A stretch of 64,000 bases of DNA from a virus, in IMG/VR virus record IMGVR_UViG_3300023184_000030, positions 1 to 64,000 of that record, one strand, 5' to 3'. Below, in pieces: positions 60,136-64,000 of this stretch. The notes under the pieces are model-generated. The model made no database searches and had not been told where the DNA came from. It worked only from the letters and a program-made list of their open reading frames with translations. Every line of letters starts with the position of its first letter. Position 1 is the stretch's first letter. The position numbers were made by a program, and so were the translations under genes.

Positions 60136-61189
60136 TAAAATATCTAAGGTCAAGTGCTTCGTTGGTAAAGTAGTTATCAAATCTCTTAATTTTTTTCCCG
60201 GTAGTTCTAAGATGAACAACTAGATCATTAAGATCCCATTTTCTATTCTTTGTTATATTATTCTCTTCTAGGAATTTCCCCCAGTTGAAAACTGTAAATC
60301 CTTTAGCTAAAAGATCTACGCTCTTTTCTATTCCTGCTTTATCCCAATCATACCAATATCTTAGATCCTCAAATTCAAACGGAAATTTATTCTCTATCGA
60401 GCAAAGTCCTGCAGAATTTGTCCACATCCAAGAATCCATTGGTCCTTCAAATATTGTAATAGGCTGACCGAAGTCCAAGAATCCTATACCAAAAACGTGA
60501 GATATCGGATCGATAGTTCTTGCTTTTTCTATAAGTTCTACATCTTTCCAATTTAAGAGTTTTTCGTAAATACCACTTAATTTGTAAGTGAGATATTTAG
60601 ATGAGCCTTTTATTGAATTCATGTTTCTAACCTGTAGCCCCATTATCTTATCATCGGGAGTAAGATTAAAAAGAAATAACCTTTCTTTCTTTCCATCCCA
60701 GGCAAATCTTGAATCTATTCTTTGATTTCTTTTCTGGATGTATCTTTGTATTTTAGATCCCCAAACTTCCTGGAGACCCAAAGCATTCATAAAGTCTATT
60801 CTCTTTATTAAAATATCAGAGATGTCATTATCGAAAAAATAGCTGATATCAACCTTACCGTATACAGTTCTTCTTTTGGTTCTGTTTTCTTCGATAATAG
60901 CTTTTATCTGATCCTTCTCACTTCCAGTTAGTTTATTAAACAAACCAAAATCCTTCATGAGTGTTATAGAATCTTTGAATATTCCACAACCTCCATTATA
61001 GCATTTATATGCCATAGTATCCAAATAGAAATTCCCACGTTTCTTTTTACCGTCGTTGGAATCACCACAGTACGGACAGGAGAAATTCAATCTGTTACCC
61101 GCCTTATAAACAATTTGTTTTGCCGGATTACCCTGAAATTCTCTGCTGAGTATTACCCCAATTAGATCTTCTATTCTTTCTGGTTGCAT
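60125..61189 (-). CDS. DNA primase (gp61-like)
   Basis: 354 residues from ATG 61189 (MQPERIEDLIGVIL). A longer TTG start (61210) would put the start inside the gp32 terminator. CPYCGDSNDGKKKRGNFYL and YKCYNGGCG form the zinc site. The TOPRIM core has TIFEGPMDSWMW and WYDWDKAGIEKS. It makes RNA primers for lagging-strand synthesis. Confidence 0.9.
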   Translation of the reverse strand: MQPERIEDLIGVILSREFQGNPAKQIVYKAGNRLNFSCPYCGDSNDGKKKRGNFYLDTMAYKCYNGGCGIFKDSITLMKDFGLFNKLTGSEKDQIKAIIEENRTKRRTVYGKVDISYFFDNDISDILIKRIDFMNALGLQEVWGSKIQRYIQKRNQRIDSRFAWDGKKERLFLFNLTPDDKIMGLQVRNMNSIKGSSKYLTYKLSGIYEKLLNWKDVELIEKARTIDPISHVFGIGFLDFGQPITIFEGPMDSWMWTNSAGLCSIENKFPFEFEDLRYWYDWDKAGIEKSVDLLAKGFTVFNWGKFLEENNITKNRKWDLNDLVVHLRTTGKKIKRFDNYFTNEALDLRYFIDK

Positions 61190-61194
61190 AGGAT

Positions 61195-61223
61195 AAAAAG
61201 GGGACAGCAATAAAGCCGTCCCC
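61195..61223 (-). terminator. Terminator downstream of gp32
   Basis: 9-bp stem (GGGGACGGC/GCTGTCCCC) with a T-run on the minus strand, six nt before the primase start. It should set a higher gp32 to primase ratio. Confidence 0.85.
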
Positions 61224-61237
61224 GGTTAGGTTATCTA

Positions 61238-62215
61238 TTAAAGATCGTTATAAAGATCTTCTAATGAAGATGAAGTTGAACTAGTGTTGGGTCTAGATGG
61301 AGCTTCAGTTTGAGGTGGTTCTTCTCTTTTAGTTGATCCAACTTTAGTCTGAGCAGCTTCAGCGTAGATATCATTTGATGAATTAGAAGGTGCACTAGAC
61401 GACGCACTTTTGGTAGGTGCTGTAGTAACACCGCCTATGATCTCATTAATGATACGAGCTTCAGGTACCGTGTTCTTAATAACACCCATAATTTTTTCGG
61501 TCATATCATCATCCCAATCTTTGTAGTCAAAGCTTGTTAGATTTTTTGGGCCTTCATTTAGGTATTCCAAGATAGTGTTCATGTCATCCTGATTTTTCTT
61601 CATTGGTTTGCCATTCACTTGGATTGGGCATTTATCACCAACGAAAGAACATAAATCGTAGTTGTTCCATTCTCCTACCTTTCTAACTTGAACTGCAAAT
61701 AATTTACCTTCAAATAAATCGAAAGGATTTGATGGCTCGCCATACTCAGGCTGAAGCTGTGCTTCAACAAGTTCATTTAATTTTTTACCGAATTTGAAGA
61801 TCATAATTTTACCCTCTAATTCTGGTTTGTTCTTGTCCTGAACGATTTGGATTAAAGAATAGTAATCCTCTTTTCTAGCAAATTTCTTAGCAAGCTCTTG
61901 ATCTGCTGCAGAATGAGAATTTTTTAATTTCCAGAAAAGATCTTTAAGGATTGATCTTTTTCCCACTGTTGAAGGGCAATCAGCTGAGAAAGCATTTCCA
62001 CTGATAGGATCGTTTAAGTAAACGTAGTACTTGTGAATTTTGGATTTTGCTGGATTAACAGGATTCGGAACGAATCTAATTAAAGCTTTGTAAACCCCGT
62101 CTTTACCATCCTCTGGATAAGGTTTGTAAAATTCAAGGTCTTTTCCACCGCCTTGTTTAGCGGTTGGTGTTACGAACGCCTCTGCGTCGAGATTGAAGAT
62201 GTCTAAATTGCTCAT
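61238..62215 (-). CDS. Single-stranded DNA-binding protein (gp32-like)
   Basis: 325 residues. DNA-binding core (RFVPNPVNPAKSKIHKYYVYLNDPISGNAFSADCP) and an acidic tail ending SSLEDLYNDL follow the T4 gp32 layout; the Ser/Thr/Ala/Pro-rich linker is long. The Cys/His zinc ligands of T4 are not all visible. Its leader (62216-62327) has an A-rich tandem repeat. Confidence 0.9.
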   Translation of the reverse strand: MSNLDIFNLDAEAFVTPTAKQGGGKDLEFYKPYPEDGKDGVYKALIRFVPNPVNPAKSKIHKYYVYLNDPISGNAFSADCPSTVGKRSILKDLFWKLKNSHSAADQELAKKFARKEDYYSLIQIVQDKNKPELEGKIMIFKFGKKLNELVEAQLQPEYGEPSNPFDLFEGKLFAVQVRKVGEWNNYDLCSFVGDKCPIQVNGKPMKKNQDDMNTILEYLNEGPKNLTSFDYKDWDDDMTEKIMGVIKNTVPEARIINEIIGGVTTAPTKSASSSAPSNSSNDIYAEAAQTKVGSTKREEPPQTEAPSRPNTSSTSSSLEDLYNDL

Positions 62216-62232
62216 GTTTTTTTAAAATTTAA

Positions 62233-62268
62233 TTTTTGTTTTACTTTTTGTTTTTGTTTTACTTTTTG
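62233..62268 (-). promoter_or_regulatory. Tandem 18-nt repeat in the gp32 leader
   Basis: Two identical copies of TTTTTGTTTTACTTTTTG on the plus strand; in the transcript A-rich, unstructured CAAAAAGTAAAACAAAAA twice, 17 nt upstream of the start. T4 gp32 represses its own translation through an A/U-rich site at the same place. Confidence 0.6.
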
Positions 62269-62327
62269 TTTTCTGTTTGTTTCTCTTAATTTCCTATTTT
62301 TCCATTAAAATTTTCTTTTTTTTCTAC

Positions 62328-62615
62328 TTATATCTTTGTGATGTTGTATTCTTTTGTAATTAGCCTACATGTACGAGGACTGTTTTGTGCTGAATGTGTT
62401 TTTATTAGAGCACTAGTTATGTCTCCGTAGCGAGCTTGTAAATGACCGTTACGATTGACGTGGGATGCTGTTATCTTTGGGATAATGCTAAATGTATTTA
62501 AAGATAGGGAAGATGCCTCTCCTGCAGAGCATAAATGCTCTGACCTTTTAGAAAAATAGTTTAGATTACTAGAGGCTTGCTGTGTGTTCTGTTTCAAAAT
62601 TTCCTTTAATTCCAT
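62328..62615 (-). CDS. Doubtful 95-codon frame before gp32
   Basis: MELKEILKQNTQQASS..., Ser/Thr/His/Arg-rich, unlike the Lys/Glu-rich proteins around it. It overlaps the RuvC-like gene by 47 nt and begins in a 16-nt direct repeat. It may be the former end of that protein, displaced by a duplication, or non-coding. Confidence 0.35.
   Translation of the reverse strand: MELKEILKQNTQQASSNLNYFSKRSEHLCSAGEASSLSLNTFSIIPKITASHVNRNGHLQARYGDITSALIKTHSAQNSPRTCRLITKEYNITKI
62525..62542. repeat. Short perfect dyad
   Basis: CAGAGCAT/ATGCTCTG with AA between, inside the doubtful frame and 310 nt upstream of gp32. Operator or hairpin possible. Confidence 0.5.
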
Positions 62616-63276
62616 AAATTTCCTTTAATTCTTTCTTTAAATACAATGTTATCCAAGTTGCGTCCACAATATCATCAATCGGTTTGTTAACTACCTTAGC
62701 TGGTGTTATCCACTCAGTTTTGTTAGTTTCTAATATATTAGCAAAGATTGCTAAATTTGTTTCATCCTCTTTGTAAATACATAGAGAATTATAAAGTTCG
62801 TCCTTTTTAGCATTACCCTTTAAGGCAAACTTTTTAATTGAGGTAGGGGAGAAAACGTGGAACTTGTCTGCTCCAACCCTATCTATTATTTTTTTCCTTA
62901 GTAATGCGGTAGCCATAGAGATATCTATAAGTGCATTACCGTTAGAGGAGAAGCTTAATCCCTCCATTGCAACATGGAAATCAGAATCACCCATAACTTC
63001 CTCTATGCTATTCCAAAACGAATCAACAATTTCCAAGAAGTAAACTATTTTGATTCTTTCCCTGCCTGTGTAATCATCCGGCAATTCCTTCTTATCGAGG
63101 AAGATAAATTTAAAATCCTTCTCCATTTCTAAAACGGCAAAGGGTTTCTTTAAACTCTTTCTTAGCGATTCTGGGCTTCTATCTGATCTGGTTAAAGATC
63201 CCCAAATATACTTACCGTCCTTATAGCAGCAAAATGCAGGAGAGTTTATAGAAAAATCTATTCCTACTATATTCAT
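62569..63276 (-). CDS. RuvC-like Holliday-junction nuclease
   Basis: 235 residues. RNase H-fold: MNIVGIDFSINSPAF (Asp), FHVAMEGLSFSSNGNAL (Glu), SIKKFALKGNAKKDEL and PIDDIVDATWITLYL (Asp) as in RuvC. It would resolve recombination intermediates. Its 3' end carries an out-of-frame 16-nt duplication (62595-62629). Confidence 0.82.
   Translation of the reverse strand: MNIVGIDFSINSPAFCCYKDGKYIWGSLTRSDRSPESLRKSLKKPFAVLEMEKDFKFIFLDKKELPDDYTGRERIKIVYFLEIVDSFWNSIEEVMGDSDFHVAMEGLSFSSNGNALIDISMATALLRKKIIDRVGADKFHVFSPTSIKKFALKGNAKKDELYNSLCIYKEDETNLAIFANILETNKTEWITPAKVVNKPIDDIVDATWITLYLKKELKEIYGIKGNFETEHTASL
62595..62629. repeat. 16-nt direct repeat, 19-nt period
   Basis: AAATTTCCTTTAATTC occurs at 62595-62610 and 62614-62629 with CAT between. 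The period is not a multiple of three, so the second copy is read in another frame. Confidence 0.85.
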
Positions 63277-63291
63277 ATAAAAATTTAGGGA

Positions 63292-63525
63292 TTAAGAAGG
63301 GTGAACAATTTGACCAACCGCTCCTGTATATCCATAAACTTTAGAAAGCTTCTCGAAACAAGATTTCATTTGTGCATCCGTTAAACAGTTTACCAAGTCG
63401 TTTAATACTCTTTGGTCGTTACCTGCAGCAGATACCAAAAGGTTTTTCATTTGGTCCTTTTCACCACCCAGTGGCTGACCATACTTCATTTCGTTTAATT
63501 CTTTTACGTCTGAAAACTTTTTCAT
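63292..63525 (-). CDS. Small tagged protein
   Basis: 77 residues: MKKFSDVKELNEMKYGQPLGG carries L-N-E at 10-12. The rest is helical with three Cys. Single transcript unit behind a GATATATA element at 63545-63552. Candidate head or tail-neck component. Confidence 0.6.
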   Translation of the reverse strand: MKKFSDVKELNEMKYGQPLGGEKDQMKNLLVSAAGNDQRVLNDLVNCLTDAQMKSCFEKLSKVYGYTGAVGQIVHPS

Positions 63526-63544
63526 CTTTATTGTTTAATTTAAT

Positions 63545-63552
63545 TATATATC
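63545..63552 (-). promoter_or_regulatory. GATATATA late-type promoter element
   Basis: 20 nt upstream of the start at 63525. Confidence 0.4.
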
Positions 63553-64000
63553 TTACCTAGCTTCAAGAACTATATCTAGATAGTTACATTTAAAACCTAG
63601 GTTAAATGATGTGTATGCAGGGTTATTGTTGGTGTAGTTTAATTCTAGTTCAGAAAAGGAAGTAAATAAAACCTCTTGGAATGTTACCGACATAACTATA
63701 TTACCCTCATTGTCCATTATTCTTAGTGGAAGTGCCTGGATAAAGACCTGATCATTAGCAAAATTAAGAAAATCTAAAACAGTGTCAAGCATTATAAAAT
63801 AGTTTATAAATCCATCAGCCATTTTAAAGTTCATACTAAAATCCTTAGAGAAAAGATCCTGTATAGGGGTAGAACTCTTATAAGCTACCTTTTTACCCAA
63901 GTTTCTAACCTGCTCTACTGAATCTATTGACAATCCTGGGAATCCCACTGATTGTATTGTACTATTTACATATTGAGCAACATCATCAAATGGAATAGGT
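63553..64000 (-). CDS. Tail tube/baseplate-like structural protein (partial, 5' end beyond window)
   Basis: The frame stays open to the right edge (upstream residues PIPFDDVAQYVNSTIQSV), so the GTG at 63948 is not the true start. About 148 residues: SVGFPGLSIDSVEQV, FKMADGFINYFIMLDTVLDF and SFSELELNYTNNNPAYTSFNLGFKCNYLDI resemble the gp19-like tail-tube/baseplate fold of contractile phages. The first sign of the structural module, presumably continuing outside. Confidence 0.55.
   Translation of the reverse strand, partial: PIPFDDVAQYVNSTIQSVGFPGLSIDSVEQVRNLGKKVAYKSSTPIQDLFSKDFSMNFKMADGFINYFIMLDTVLDFLNFANDQVFIQALPLRIMDNEGNIVMSVTFQEVLFTSFSELELNYTNNNPAYTSFNLGFKCNYLDIVLEAR

Noticed and set aside
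61190-61210. Longer primase start at TTG 61210
   Set aside because: It lies within the gp32 terminator stem; ATG 61189 fits the family start.
62328-62615. Intact independent gene before gp32
   Set aside because: Amino-acid makeup unlike the rest, 47-nt overlap and a start formed by a small duplication. Listed only at low confidence.
1-64000. CRISPR arrays, insertion sequences, tRNA genes
   Set aside because: No regularly spaced repeats, no transposase motifs and no tRNA cloverleaf other than the tmRNA were seen by eye; a computed scan could still find weak ones.

Overview
The window is a segment of a large, AT-rich, T4-like myovirus genome. The replication genes are the T4 set: gp32, gp61 primase, a gp43 DNA polymerase in two pieces, gp45 clamp, gp39/60 and gp52 topoisomerase, UvsW, a probable UvsY, NrdA/NrdB, thymidylate synthase and a RuvC-like nuclease. 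The host is most likely a member of the Bacteroidetes (flavobacteria-like). This rests on promoters with a TAnnTTTG -7 box, start codons preceded by A-rich leaders without clear Shine-Dalgarno sites, a DUF4494-type protein, an Hc1/histone H1-like protein of the short Bacteroidetes form and a DUF6734-like glycosyltransferase. Almost all genes lie on the minus strand and are packed end to end. The exceptions are one acidic protein (24.2 kb) and a three-gene plus-strand island (44.5-45.9 kb).

Layout. 0-8 kb: a cut-off hotdog thioesterase, a GH16 glycanase, thymidylate synthase, an AAA+ ATPase, an ExK nuclease and small proteins. 8-13.5 kb: two very large glycosyltransferase fusions (GT4+GT9 and GT4+FkbM methyltransferase) and a zinc-ribbon protein flanked by an inverted repeat. 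13.5-24.5 kb: RNase HII, two metallophosphoesterases, a divergent ThyA-fold enzyme with the Asp typical of dCMP hydroxymethylases, a tmRNA gene, a lytic transglycosylase and membrane peptides. 24.5-44.4 kb: an ATP-grasp ligase/retropepsin fusion, both polymerase halves (15 kb apart), clamp, topoisomerase, DnaJ, a UV endonuclease, a GT2-TPR protein, adenylate kinase, ribonucleotide reductase and dUTPase. 44.5-50 kb: an M28-like peptidase, an MBD4-like glycosylase, Fpg/Nei, a ferritin-like protein and DnaK. 50-57.9 kb: small proteins, a SET-domain protein, the H1-like protein, an RNA-ligase/NMNAT fusion and a nucleotidyltransferase. 57.9-64 kb: UvsW, UvsY-like, primase, gp32, RuvC-like and a tail-tube/baseplate-like protein cut by the window end.

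The genes form coherent programmes: dNTP supply and possible cytosine modification (ThyA, HMase-like, NrdAB, dUTPase, Adk, glycosyltransferases), replication/recombination, base and UV repair (MBD4-like, Fpg/Nei, UvsE), protein quality control (tmRNA, DnaK, DnaJ) and a set of about a dozen unrelated proteins that start with the same kind of short N-terminal tag. That tag (hydrophobic/F-x-x-F helix then L/I-x-E) resembles the T4 capsid-targeting sequence and its prohead-protease site. It occurs on adenylate kinase, the ATP-grasp/protease fusion, the ferritin-like protein and a nucleotidyltransferase, so these may be packaged and injected enzymes.

Two recurring regulatory motifs are visible: a 32-nt promoter with fixed architecture (T-run, CCG, 11 nt, TAnnTTTG; six sites) and a GATATATA octamer just upstream of many start codons, often of tagged genes, reminiscent of T4 late promoters. 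Eleven hairpin terminators and several operator-like dyads were also found. The only stretch over 300 bases without a protein gene is 21044-21618, which holds the tmRNA and its terminator. I saw no CRISPR array, insertion sequence or tRNA.
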